Source of the DNA: an uncultured Clostridia bacterium
GTDB taxonomy: Bacteria > Bacillota > Clostridia > TANB77 > CAG-508
Reading direction: 5' to 3'
Length of the DNA: 16,740 nt
Assembly (NCBI GenBank): GCA_944393275.1
Contig: CALXZQ010000013.1
Span: 1-16,740 of the forward strand
The notes beneath the pieces were generated by a model. That model was not told the DNA's origin. It was given only the letters and a program-made list of their open reading frames with translations, and searched no databases. The position numbers and the translations under genes are program-made. Shown here piece by piece: positions 1-6,368 of the stretch (its first letter is position 1; every line of letters starts with the position of its first letter).

Positions 1-432
1 TGGGAAAGGTATATCAGGATATCTATTTGCAATATTTTTGGCAGATAAATATATCTGACTATTAGTAGGATATAAACCTGTAACTAAATTTACTCCATCT
101 GGATTAACCATAGGAACTAGATAAATAGAGCAATTATTAAAAATATCTCTAGCAGAATAGTTATATATATTGGTATTAGAAACATAACTATTACAAAAAT
201 CCTCAATAAATTTCATAAGCACAACACTAGTTATCCATTCATTTGCATGATAGGATGCAGAATAAAAAACTTGTTTTTTACCAATACCTAATTTTACACA
301 TTGGATTGGATTTCCCAAGACACTATAACCAATAGTAAAGACCTGTAAAAAATTAAAAGTTCTCAAAAGATTTTTTAAATTACTATTAAAAACATTAAAA
401 GTATAATTAACATTTGTAGATACTATAGACAT
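1..432 (-). CDS. M14-family zinc carboxypeptidase, N-terminal part (gene runs off the left edge)
   Basis: Reading the minus strand from ATG at 432-430 gives 144 residues with no stop before the window edge, so the C-terminal part is missing. Residues 57-67 contain the zinc-binding H62-x-x-E65 (sequence YHANEW), and residues 107-113 read PMVNPDG, the typical M14 stretch just upstream of the substrate-contacting region. This matches the family of gamma-D-glutamyl-diamino acid and related cell-wall-peptide carboxypeptidases. No signal peptide or LysM repeat precedes the domain, so the enzyme may be cytoplasmic or spore-associated; that is inference. A Shine-Dalgarno (acctcc on the plus strand, 439-444) lies 6 bp upstream of the ATG and supports the start. 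It is divergent from the dGTPase-like gene. The third zinc ligand and catalytic Glu would lie outside the window. The family call is firm; the substrate is not known. Confidence 0.85.
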   Translation of the reverse strand, partial: MSIVSTNVNYTFNVFNSNLKNLLRTFNFLQVFTIGYSVLGNPIQCVKLGIGKKQVFYSASYHANEWITSVVLMKFIEDFCNSYVSNTNIYNYSARDIFNNCSIYLVPMVNPDGVNLVTGLYPTNSQIYLSAKNIANRYPDIPFP

Positions 433-480
433 AAAAATACCTCCATAATACAATATATGAAAAATCATAAATTAAGTAAC

Positions 481-509
481 TTGTAAAAAAACATTTTAAA
501 TGATATATA
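481..509 (+). promoter_or_regulatory. Putative sigma-A promoter of the dGTPase-like gene
   Basis: TTGTAA (481-486), a 17-bp spacer, then TATATA (504-509) preceded by TGA, giving an extended -10. It lies in the 108-bp divergent gap and is followed by a strong AAGGAGG just before the ATG at 541. The region is very AT-rich, so chance matches are possible. Confidence 0.5.
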
Positions 510-540
510 TTAGCTAGAGGCTTATATAAGGAGGTATAAT

Positions 541-1722
541 ATGCAAGGAGAATTTAAATATGTATCTGCTATAGAAGAAAATCCAAAATGGAAAAATATG
601 ATAAAAAGAGATAATCCTTTATATAAAAGAAATAACGATATGAGAACTGAATTCGAAAGAGATTATACTAGAATTATACATAGTCAAGGATATAGAAGAT
701 TAAAGCATAAAACACAAGTATTTTTCTCGCCAGAGAATGATCATATATGTACAAGGATAGAACATATTGCCTTAGTAGAATCAATTAGTTATACAATAGC
801 AAAATACTTAGGTCTAAATACAGAGCTTACTAAAGCTATTGCAACAGCACACGATATAGGACATAGTCCATTTGGACATCAAGGAGAAAAAATACTAGCA
901 AATATCTGTAAAAGAGATATAGGAGAAAACTTTTGGCATGAAAGAAATGGATTAGAATTTGTAGATAAAATAGAGCTTTTAGAAAATCCAAAAGGGCAAT
1001 TGCAAAACTTAAATTTAACATATGCAGTAAGGGATGGTATTATTTCTCACTGTGGAGAAACGGATGAAAATGGGGTAAAACCTAGAGAAGAATGTATTGA
1101 TTTAAAAGATTATATGAACACAAACCAATATGCACCATATACTTGGGAAGGCTGTGTAGTAAAAATTGCAGATAAAATATCGTACTTAGGAAGAGATATC
1201 GCAGATGCAGTTGCTATTGGAATCCTGGATGAAAAACAAGAACAATTATATGAATTATTAGGTTTAGATGATAGTGAAAAAATAAATAATACAATAATTG
1301 TTAATGAATTAATATATGATTTATGTCAAAACTCTTCAACTGTAACAGGTCTATGCTTTTCAAAAGATATGTTTAGAAAAATGAATGAACTAAAAAAATT
1401 TAATTATAAAAATATTTATTTATCAGATAAATTAAAAAATTCAACAATGTATTTTGAATTAGTATTAAACAAAATATATGATGTACTTAAAGAAAGTTAT
1501 AAAGATAGAAAAAAGATGTTAAAAATTTGTCCAGATTTAGTAAATGATTTTAACGATTGGATTAAAAATTACTGGAATTTAGAAAGAAACAGTAAAAATA
1601 TAAATCAAATAGTATTTGATGTTAATAATGAAAGGGATTATTATAAAGCTGCAATCTATTATATTTCAGGTATGACGGACAATTATGCAATGAAAATATA
1701 TAATAAAATAATTAGGTTTTAA
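541..1722 (+). CDS. dgt: HD-domain deoxyguanosinetriphosphate triphosphohydrolase-like protein
   Basis: 393 residues, within the usual 330-500 range of the dGTPase-like HD family, which cleaves dNTPs to deoxynucleosides plus triphosphate and so tunes dNTP pools. The N-terminal block GYRRLKHKTQVF (50-61) is characteristic. The metal-binding HD signature is visible: H75 in TRIEH, H104-D105 in the AHDIGHSPFGHQGE block, and D211 in KIADKISYLGRDI. H108, H113 and H170 are further likely active-site histidines. A strong AAGGAGG 6 bp upstream fixes the ATG start. It has its own putative promoter and is followed by an independently promoted ruvA, so it is probably monocistronic. Homologues differ in which dNTP they prefer and in allosteric activation, so dGTP specificity is not shown by the sequence. 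Confidence 0.9.
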   Translation: MQGEFKYVSAIEENPKWKNMIKRDNPLYKRNNDMRTEFERDYTRIIHSQGYRRLKHKTQVFFSPENDHICTRIEHIALVESISYTIAKYLGLNTELTKAIATAHDIGHSPFGHQGEKILANICKRDIGENFWHERNGLEFVDKIELLENPKGQLQNLNLTYAVRDGIISHCGETDENGVKPREECIDLKDYMNTNQYAPYTWEGCVVKIADKISYLGRDIADAVAIGILDEKQEQLYELLGLDDSEKINNTIIVNELIYDLCQNSSTVTGLCFSKDMFRKMNELKKFNYKNIYLSDKLKNSTMYFELVLNKIYDVLKESYKDRKKMLKICPDLVNDFNDWIKNYWNLERNSKNINQIVFDVNNERDYYKAAIYYISGMTDNYAMKIYNKIIRF

Positions 1723-1730
1723 AAAAGATG

Positions 1731-1758
1731 TTGCAAAAGAATAATATTGTGATATAAT
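1731..1758 (+). promoter_or_regulatory. Extended -10 promoter for ruvA-rarA
   Basis: TTGCAA (1731-1736), a 16-bp spacer and TATAAT (1753-1758) preceded by TGA, which makes an extended -10. It starts 8 bp after the dgt stop codon and ends 45 bp before the ruvA ATG, a good geometry for a primary promoter. Confidence 0.7.
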
Positions 1759-1803
1759 TCAAAAAAAGAAAATTTGTTTGCATTATAAAGAAGGGAGACA
1801 ATA

Positions 1804-2400
1804 ATGTTTTCATATATAAAAGGAAAATTAGTATCAAAACTAGTAAACTATATAATAGTAGAAGTTGGAGGAATAGGATTTAAAATATTTATGTCGACAT
1901 CTTCTATAAGTAAACTAAATGAAAATGAAGAAGTAAAAATACATACATATATGCAAGTAAAAGAAGATGATATAAGTTTATATGGATTCATAACAAGTGA
2001 AGAGTTAAGAATGTTTGAACTTTTAATATCTGTAAGTGGTGTAGGAGCAAAATCTGCTATTACTATGTTATCAAGTATCACACCATCAAGCTTTGCACTT
2101 GCTATAATCTCAAATGATATAAAATCGCTAACAAAAATACCAGGAATTGGGAATAAAACAGCACAGAGAATAGTTTTGGAATTGAAGGATAAACTAAAAA
2201 CAGAAGAAAGCATTTCAAATGATAATGAAGAGATTATAGTTGCAATAAAAGATGATAATAAGTCAAGTGAAGCTGTTCAAGCACTAAAAGTATTAGGTTA
2301 TACAAATTCTGAAATTGAAAAAGTATTAGGAAAAATAGATACAAATTCTATGACAGTAGAAGATATAATAAGAACAGCATTAATAAATTTAGGAAGGTGA
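1804..2400 (+). CDS. ruvA: Holliday junction branch migration protein RuvA
   Basis: 198 residues, the normal RuvA length. RuvA tetramers bind the four-way Holliday junction and load the RuvB helicase for branch migration. The N-terminal OB domain (about 1-63) begins MFSYIKGKL. Two helix-hairpin-helix elements follow: ISVSGVGAKSA (about 75-85) and LTKIPGIGNKTAQRI (about 109-123). A charged flexible linker (about 131-152) leads to the three-helix domain III (153-198, including ALKVLGYTNSEI), which normally contacts RuvB. AAGGGAG about 7 bp upstream supports the ATG. The next gene, after only 8 bp, is rarA rather than ruvB, which is unusual because ruvA and ruvB are normally adjacent. The identification itself is secure. 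Confidence 0.96.
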   Translation: MFSYIKGKLVSKLVNYIIVEVGGIGFKIFMSTSSISKLNENEEVKIHTYMQVKEDDISLYGFITSEELRMFELLISVSGVGAKSAITMLSSITPSSFALAIISNDIKSLTKIPGIGNKTAQRIVLELKDKLKTEESISNDNEEIIVAIKDDNKSSEAVQALKVLGYTNSEIEKVLGKIDTNSMTVEDIIRTALINLGR

Positions 2401-2408
2401 TTCTTTAA

Positions 2409-3650
2409 ATGGAATTAGATAAACCATTAGCCTATAGAATGAGACCAGTAAGCCTAGATGAATACGTAGGTCAAGAACATATTTTAGGTAAAGATAAAAT
2501 ACTATATAGAACTATAAAAGCAGATAGATTATCTAGTATCATACTATTTGGACCTCCAGGATGTGGAAAAACATCATTAGCTAGAGTAATAAGTGAAACC
2601 ACGAAGTATAAATTTTACAAAATAAATGCTGTAACTTCAGGGGTAGCAGAAATAAAACGAATTGTAGAAGAAACCAAAAATATGATGCTTAATCCATCAG
2701 GGAAGAGCATTCTATTCATAGATGAAATACATAGGTTTAATAAACTACAACAAGATGCTCTACTTCCATTCGTAGAAGATGGAACAATAATTCTAATAGG
2801 AGCAACAACAGAAAATCCTTATTTTGAAGTTAATAAAGCATTAATATCTCGTTCAATGGTATTTAAGTTAAATCCTCTTACTAAAAAAGATATATTTAAA
2901 ATATTAAAACTATCACTTAAGAAAAAAGAAGGATTAGGAAATTATGATATAAAAATAGAAGATGAAACATTAATGAAAATAGCAGATGTATCTAATGGAG
3001 ATGTAAGAACAGCACTTAATGGATTAGAAGTAGCAGTACTTACAACAGAAATGGGATCAGATGGATTTATACATATTACTGATGAAATAGCTGCAGATAG
3101 TGTTCAAAGCAGAAAAGCAATATTCGATAAGAATGGTGATAGTCATTATGATAATATAAGTGCTTTCATAAAATCCATGAGGGGTAGTGATCCAGATGCT
3201 GCAATATTTTATTTAGCAAGAGCCATAAACGGTGGTGAAGACCCAGTATTTCTTGCAAGAAGGATTGTAATTGCAGCAGCGGAAGATGTTGGAATGGCAA
3301 ATCCAAATGCTCTGGTAGTTGCAAATGCAGCAATGCAAGCAGTACATGCAATTGGAATGCCAGAAGCGAGGATAATTTTGTCTGAAGCAGCAGTATATGT
3401 TGCAACATCAAAAAAATCAAATGCTGCATATTTAGGAATAAATAGAGCACTAGAGGATGTACAAAATAAAGATACGGGAGAAATTCCAATGCACATTAGA
3501 AACGCACCAGCAGAAGGTATGGAAAAACTAGGATATGGACAAGGGTATTTATATCCACATGATTTTCCAGGGCATGTTGTAGAACAACAATATCTACCGG
3601 ATAAAATGTTAGGAACTAAATATTATATAAAAGATGATACAGTAGAATAA
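2409..3650 (+). CDS. rarA: Replication-associated recombination protein RarA (MgsA/WRNIP1 family AAA+ ATPase)
   Basis: 413 residues, close to the usual 420-440. RarA is a DNA-dependent AAA+ ATPase acting at stalled replication forks, related to clamp-loader subunits. The opening KPLAYRMRPVSLDEYVGQEH (5-24) is diagnostic. Walker A is GPPGCGKTS (48-56), Walker B is LFIDEIH (102-108), sensor 1 is GATTENP (131-137), and a candidate arginine finger lies in SRS (147-149). RarA signature residues HRFNKLQQDALLP (108-120) rule out RuvB. The C-terminal tetramerization region follows (YLARAINGGEDP, DVGMANPNAL). An AGGTG Shine-Dalgarno overlaps the end of ruvA, so the two genes are very likely co-transcribed. 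No clear terminator follows the stop. Confidence 0.95.
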   Translation: MELDKPLAYRMRPVSLDEYVGQEHILGKDKILYRTIKADRLSSIILFGPPGCGKTSLARVISETTKYKFYKINAVTSGVAEIKRIVEETKNMMLNPSGKSILFIDEIHRFNKLQQDALLPFVEDGTIILIGATTENPYFEVNKALISRSMVFKLNPLTKKDIFKILKLSLKKKEGLGNYDIKIEDETLMKIADVSNGDVRTALNGLEVAVLTTEMGSDGFIHITDEIAADSVQSRKAIFDKNGDSHYDNISAFIKSMRGSDPDAAIFYLARAINGGEDPVFLARRIVIAAAEDVGMANPNALVVANAAMQAVHAIGMPEARIILSEAAVYVATSKKSNAAYLGINRALEDVQNKDTGEIPMHIRNAPAEGMEKLGYGQGYLYPHDFPGHVVEQQYLPDKMLGTKYYIKDDTVE

Positions 3651-3686
3651 TTGAATAAAAAATAAAAAAATAGAAAACCTATTAAT

Positions 3687-4038
3687 ATGATGTTTAAGAA
3701 GATGATAATAGGAGTTCTAGCTGGAATAATAAGTCGGACTTTTCGCTGCAGGTGGTGGGATGATATTAGTTCCAGCTTTTATATATTTATTGAAATTAAG
3801 TGAAGAAAAATCTAGAGCTACAGCAATAGTTGCTATACTTCCAATGGTAATAGCAAGTAGCGTGGCCTATTTTAGAGCAGACTATATTGAATGGGAAACA
3901 GCCGTATACTGTGCAATAGGTGGAATTGTAGGAGGAATAATAGGAGCAAAACTATTGACAAAATTATCAGATAAAATTTTAAAATTAATTTTTATAGTGT
4001 TTTTATTATATTCATCAATTAGACTAATCTTTTTCTAA
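3687..4038 (+). pseudogene. TauE/SafE-type permease, N-terminal half, interrupted by a one-base frameshift
   Basis: Two frames together encode one half of a TauE/SafE (PF01925-type) anion exporter. The first frame, from tandem ATGs at 3687/3690, reads KKMIIGVLAGIIS. It then runs into unrelated sequence and stops at 3801-3803. Dropping one base near 3735 (the c in agtcgga) continues as GLFAAGGGMILVPAF and on, without stops, to the taa at 4036-4038. That restores the glycine-rich signature typical of the family. The repaired product would be about 117 residues with roughly four membrane segments. Translation from the internal ATG at 3760 would give 92 residues lacking the signature glycines. 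No good Shine-Dalgarno precedes 3687. The lesion may be a real recent mutation, an assembly error, or less likely programmed frameshifting. Transport substrate unknown. Confidence 0.75.
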
Positions 4039-4052
4039 GTAGGAGAAAACAT

Positions 4053-4433
4053 ATGATAAGGATATTGATAGGATTTATTTCCGGAACTGTAAGTGGTATG
4101 GGAATGGGAGGAGGAACTATTCTTATACTAATTCTTACATTATTCTTGAATGTGGAGCAACATGTGGCTCAAGCTACAAATTTAATATTTTTTATACCAA
4201 CAGCAATTGCAGCAACAATAATAAATTATAAGCAAAAAATAATTGATATAAAAACAGCAGTTGTAATAGCAATATATGGAGTAATAGGAGCACTTATAGG
4301 AAGCAATATAGCAAATAATTTGGATTCAAATATATTAAAAAAAATATTTGGGATTTTTTTACTAATTATTGCAATAAATGAAATTGTTTCATATAAAAAA
4401 CTGAATATAAAAAAGGGAAAAAAGCCATACTAA
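4053..4433 (+). CDS. TauE/SafE-type permease, second half-length subunit
   Basis: 126 residues, about half of a usual TauE/SafE protein (around 240-260). It opens with FISGTVSGMGMGGG (8-21), the same glycine-rich repeat start seen in the preceding half gene. About four hydrophobic segments follow, and it ends in a basic tail (YKKLNIKKGKKPY). The family exports sulfite, sulfoacetate or other small anions, or remains uncharacterised; nothing here identifies the substrate. AGGAG about 8 bp before the ATG supports the start, and the upstream half gene ends 14 bp earlier. Full-length members contain an internal duplication, so this pair probably works as a two-chain permease in which each gene supplies one repeat. 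That depends on the frameshift in the first gene being absent or bypassed. Confidence 0.8.
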   Translation: MIRILIGFISGTVSGMGMGGGTILILILTLFLNVEQHVAQATNLIFFIPTAIAATIINYKQKIIDIKTAVVIAIYGVIGALIGSNIANNLDSNILKKIFGIFLLIIAINEIVSYKKLNIKKGKKPY

Positions 4434-4467
4434 TAATAAATCAAAATAAAATAGGAGGCGCTTAAAT

Positions 4468-4617
4468 ATGAATATGAAATTTTTAAAAGGAGTAGTTGTT
4501 GGAGGAATAGTTTCAGCAGGTATTGCCATGATGTGTAATGAATCAAATTATAAAATTAATAAAAACAAAATGATTAAAAAAGGAAAACAATGGGCAAGAA
4601 AAATAGGTATGATATAA
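4468..4617 (+). CDS. Small YtxH-like membrane-anchored protein (49 aa)
   Basis: A 49-residue frame with a good AGGAGG ribosome binding site (around 4453-4459) about 9 bp before its ATG. The N-terminal part FLKGVVVGGIVSAGIAMMC (5-23) is one glycine-rich hydrophobic segment. The remainder is strongly basic (KNKMIKKGKQWARKIG). This layout resembles small clostridial YtxH-like proteins of unknown function, which are membrane-tethered with a cytoplasmic basic tail. The stop codon abuts a strong hairpin terminator, supporting a real transcription unit end. The gene lies 34 bp after the second TauE/SafE half and may be co-transcribed with it. No enzymatic function can be proposed. Confidence 0.7.
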   Translation: MNMKFLKGVVVGGIVSAGIAMMCNESNYKINKNKMIKKGKQWARKIGMI

Positions 4618-4644
4618 GAGCGAGAAAATAAGATCTCGCTCTTT
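4616..4644. terminator. Bidirectional hairpin terminator between convergent genes
   Basis: A 10-bp stem, AAGAGCGAGA (4616-4625) with TCTCGCTCTT (4634-4643), and an 8-base loop. It overlaps the taa of the 49-residue gene and is followed by a short T run. On the minus strand it lies just beyond the stop of the Cys-rich gene, so it can serve both. Confidence 0.8.
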
Positions 4645-4661
4645 TGCTATAAAAATACAAA

Positions 4662-5108
4662 TTATTCTTCTGAATTATCTGCTGCATCTTCTAAATCTTT
4701 ATTGTAAATTTCTTTGTGATGACAAGGTTTGCAACATTCAATTTCTTCGCCCTTTAAACAAGCACCTTCGTGCTCGCATTTAGCACATATTTTTACATGT
4801 TTTACCTTACTTACCCATATATCAATAGCGTAAACTTTGTTAGGACATAAAGGACCAAATACAAATTCTCCATGTTTATTAGTGAAAGTATGAGAAACAG
4901 GTAATCTCTCTTCTTTTCCATGTTCGCATACTATTTCAACTAATTTAACAACTGCATCACAAACTGGTTCTTTAAAGCAATCACGCACTACACCGTATAT
5001 TACTTCACGATTATCACAAGGAAGAGTTATATCTAAATCAAATTGTTTTCCACACTCCATTAGTCCATCAATATCAACTATAGGGCATACATTTTTATCA
5101 AATTCCAT
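4662..5108 (-). CDS. Cys-rich protein with carboxypeptidase-regulatory-like (Ig/CNA-B-type) beta-sandwich
   Basis: 148 residues with 13 cysteines (8, 19, 31, 44, 50, 61, 88, 108, 111, 117, 125, 126, 129) and no signal peptide or membrane segment. Residues about 37-100 read as a prealbumin/CNA-B-like sandwich: a strand VIYGVVRD, then PVCDAVVKLVE, then the turn TNKHGEFVFGPL before YAIDIWV. A C-terminal cluster C108-x-x-C111 / C117 / CC-x-x-CHH (125-131) looks metal-binding or disulfide-forming, and the tail is acidic. I recall similar proteins of unknown function in clostridia; a spore-coat or spore-envelope role is possible but unproven. AAAGGATG upstream of the ATG is the ribosome binding site. 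It converges with the 49-residue gene across a shared terminator and is divergent from the 69-residue membrane protein gene. Confidence 0.75.
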   Translation of the reverse strand: MEFDKNVCPIVDIDGLMECGKQFDLDITLPCDNREVIYGVVRDCFKEPVCDAVVKLVEIVCEHGKEERLPVSHTFTNKHGEFVFGPLCPNKVYAIDIWVSKVKHVKICAKCEHEGACLKGEEIECCKPCHHKEIYNKDLEDAADNSEE

Positions 5109-5146
5109 ATAAATGACATCCTTTCTAAGCTATTAGCTTAATATAT

Positions 5147-5174
5147 ATTATGTTGAACAAATTCTAATTGTTAA
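5147..5174 (-). promoter_or_regulatory. Possible promoter of the Cys-rich gene
   Basis: On the minus strand TTAACA (5174-5169), a 16-bp spacer, then CATAAT (5152-5147), about 39 bp before the ATG at 5108. The surrounding DNA is so AT-rich that this is only a candidate. Confidence 0.35.
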
Positions 5175-5181
5175 TAAATAC

Positions 5182-5211
5182 TTGAATAAAAAAATATATT
5201 AAGCATATAAA
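5182..5211 (+). promoter_or_regulatory. Possible promoter of the 69-residue membrane protein gene
   Basis: TTGAAT (5182-5187), an 18-bp spacer and TATAAA (5206-5211), 31 bp before the ATG at 5243. The -10 overlaps the first copy of a 12-bp direct repeat. Confidence 0.35.
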
Positions 5212-5225
5212 TTTATTAAGCATAT
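5197..5225 (+). repeat. Two 12-bp direct repeats in the divergent intergenic region
   Basis: TATTAAGCATAT occurs at 5197-5208 and again at 5214-5225, a 17-bp period. An 8-bp inverted partial copy (GCTTAATA) lies at 5136-5143. The repeats sit over the putative promoter and just upstream of the AGGAGGG site at 5228-5234, so they could be operator half-sites. Confidence 0.5.
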
Positions 5226-5242
5226 TTAGGAGGGATACTTTA

Positions 5243-5452
5243 ATGTTTTTAGTATTTAATAAAGAAAAAATCTATTCATATATAATAGCTGTATTCACAG
5301 TAATACTGCTATTTACAGTATCTGAAATTTATATACAAGATGATAAGTTTGTAGAAACCGGAGCGAATATTACGAATCAAAATGTAGACAAAAATAATTC
5401 ACAAAATATGAGTAATAAATTGGAAAATACTGCCCAACTTAACAAAAAATAA
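5243..5452 (+). CDS. Small single-pass membrane protein (69 aa), unknown function
   Basis: 69 residues with a strong AGGAGGG site 8 bp before the ATG. After a short basic start (FNKEKIY) there is one hydrophobic segment (about 11-29, ending ILLFTVSEIY). A polar, Asn/Gln-rich tail with no recognisable domain follows and would lie outside the membrane. The N-terminus resembles membrane anchors of clostridial cell-wall enzymes such as PdaB-type deacetylases or CwlD-type amidases, but the catalytic part is absent. No continuation is visible in any frame before the next promoter. It may be an independent small protein or a remnant reduced to its anchor. No clear terminator follows; the next gene has its own promoter. 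Confidence 0.6.
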   Translation: MFLVFNKEKIYSYIIAVFTVILLFTVSEIYIQDDKFVETGANITNQNVDKNNSQNMSNKLENTAQLNKK

Positions 5453-5461
5453 CTTTTTATG

Positions 5462-5490
5462 TAGACAAAACCAAAAAAAAGTAGTATAAT
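5462..5490 (+). promoter_or_regulatory. Strong sigma-A promoter of the SSB-like gene
   Basis: TAGACA (5462-5467), a 17-bp spacer and a perfect TATAAT (5485-5490). The predicted leader is about 65 nt to the TTG start. Confidence 0.75.
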
Positions 5491-5561
5491 GAAAGAGTAC
5501 ATGATGTTAAGAAAAAACAATATAGAAACGATAGATAAATAAATTTTAGGAGGAATTAAAA

Positions 5562-6263
5562 TTGGTTACAAATTATTTAGAAAACAACCATTTATTATTA
5601 ATGGGTAAGATTACCAGCGATAAAAGATTTAGTCACGAAATATATGGCGAAAGCTTTTATGTATTCGATTTGGAAGTTGAACGTTTAAGTGGAAACTCAG
5701 ATATAATACCAATTACAGTATCAGAAAGACTAATAGTACCAGAAGAATTAACAATAGGAAAAGAGGTAATAATAGAAGGTCAATTTAGATCATATAACAG
5801 TTATGAAAATGAAAGAAATAGACTAGTACTAACAGTATTTGCAAAAGAAATCAAGTTTGTAGAGAATGATACTAAATCAGAAGAAGATGAAAGAGAAGAA
5901 AAAGTATCTAATGAAGTAGTTTTAACAGGATTTATATGTAAAAAGCCAATATATAGACAAACACCATTTGGCAGAGAAATATCAGATATATTGTTAGCTG
6001 TAAATAGAGCATATAATAAATCAGATTACATACCAGCAATTGCATGGGGAAGAAACGCAAGATTTTGCCAAAACTTAGATGTAGGGACAAAAGTAAGAAT
6101 AACAGGAAGAGTCCAATCAAGAAATTATGAAAAGAAATTAGAAGATGGAACAACACAAACTAGAGTTGCATATGAAGTTTCTATAGGTAGTTTAGAAGTT
6201 ATAAATGAAAATGAAGAAGAAAATAAAAATGAGACAACAGAAAACGAAAAAGCAGCAATATAA
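5562..6263 (+). CDS. Single-stranded DNA-binding-like protein with two OB folds
   Basis: 233 residues starting at TTG 5562. TAGGAGG (5547-5553) with 8-bp spacing selects this codon; the next in-frame ATG is codon 14, inside the first OB strand. OB fold 1 spans about 10-101 (LLLMGKI, FYVFDLEVERL, GKEVIIEGQFRSY). After an acidic linker (about 102-116), OB fold 2 (117-214) is a more typical SSB domain with VVLTGFICKKP, DILLAVNRA, IPAIAWGRNARF and GTKVRITGRVQSR. The tail is acidic but ends NEKAAI and lacks the D-D-x-P-F tip by which the main SSB recruits partners. It is therefore probably a secondary SSB-type protein rather than the replicative one of the rpsF-ssb-rpsR locus. It is a single-gene unit with its own promoter and terminator. 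Confidence 0.85.
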   Translation: MVTNYLENNHLLLMGKITSDKRFSHEIYGESFYVFDLEVERLSGNSDIIPITVSERLIVPEELTIGKEVIIEGQFRSYNSYENERNRLVLTVFAKEIKFVENDTKSEEDEREEKVSNEVVLTGFICKKPIYRQTPFGREISDILLAVNRAYNKSDYIPAIAWGRNARFCQNLDVGTKVRITGRVQSRNYEKKLEDGTTQTRVAYEVSIGSLEVINENEEENKNETTENEKAAI

Positions 6264-6288
6264 TAAAATTAAAAATAAAAATAATAAG

Positions 6289-6324
6289 AAAGATTAAAAA
6301 GACTATTCTTTTTAATCTTTTTTT
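6289..6324 (+). terminator. Rho-independent terminator after the SSB-like gene
   Basis: A 13-bp stem (6289-6301 with 6308-6320; AAAGATTAAAAAG and its complement), a 6-base loop ACTATT, then a T run to 6324. The stem is AT-rich but long and perfect. Confidence 0.8.
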
Positions 6325-6332
6325 GATATAAT
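6324..6332 (+). promoter_or_regulatory. Extended -10 element for the membrane protein/lspA/rluD operon
   Basis: TGATATAAT directly follows the terminator T tract, giving an extended -10 (TATAAT at 6327-6332). The expected -35 position falls in the hairpin loop and descending stem and is poor (TATTCT). It lies 36 bp before the ATG at 6369. Confidence 0.5.
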
Positions 6333-6368
6333 ACAAACACTTAAAGTTTATATTGAAAAGGTGAAAAA

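Noticed and set aside
3166..3496. Two overlapping minus-strand open frames inside rarA
   Set aside because: They are antisense to a well-conserved coding region, have Leu- or Ala-rich low-complexity products and no ribosome binding sites.
2409..3650. RuvB as identity of the gene after ruvA
   Set aside because: The N-terminal and HRFNKLQQDALLP signatures are those of RarA, and the RuvB winged-helix C-terminus is absent.
5501..5542. A 13-codon leader frame before the SSB-like gene
   Set aside because: It starts at tandem ATGs in the leader but has only a weak AAAGAG upstream and no regulatory structure; chance is likely in AT-rich DNA.
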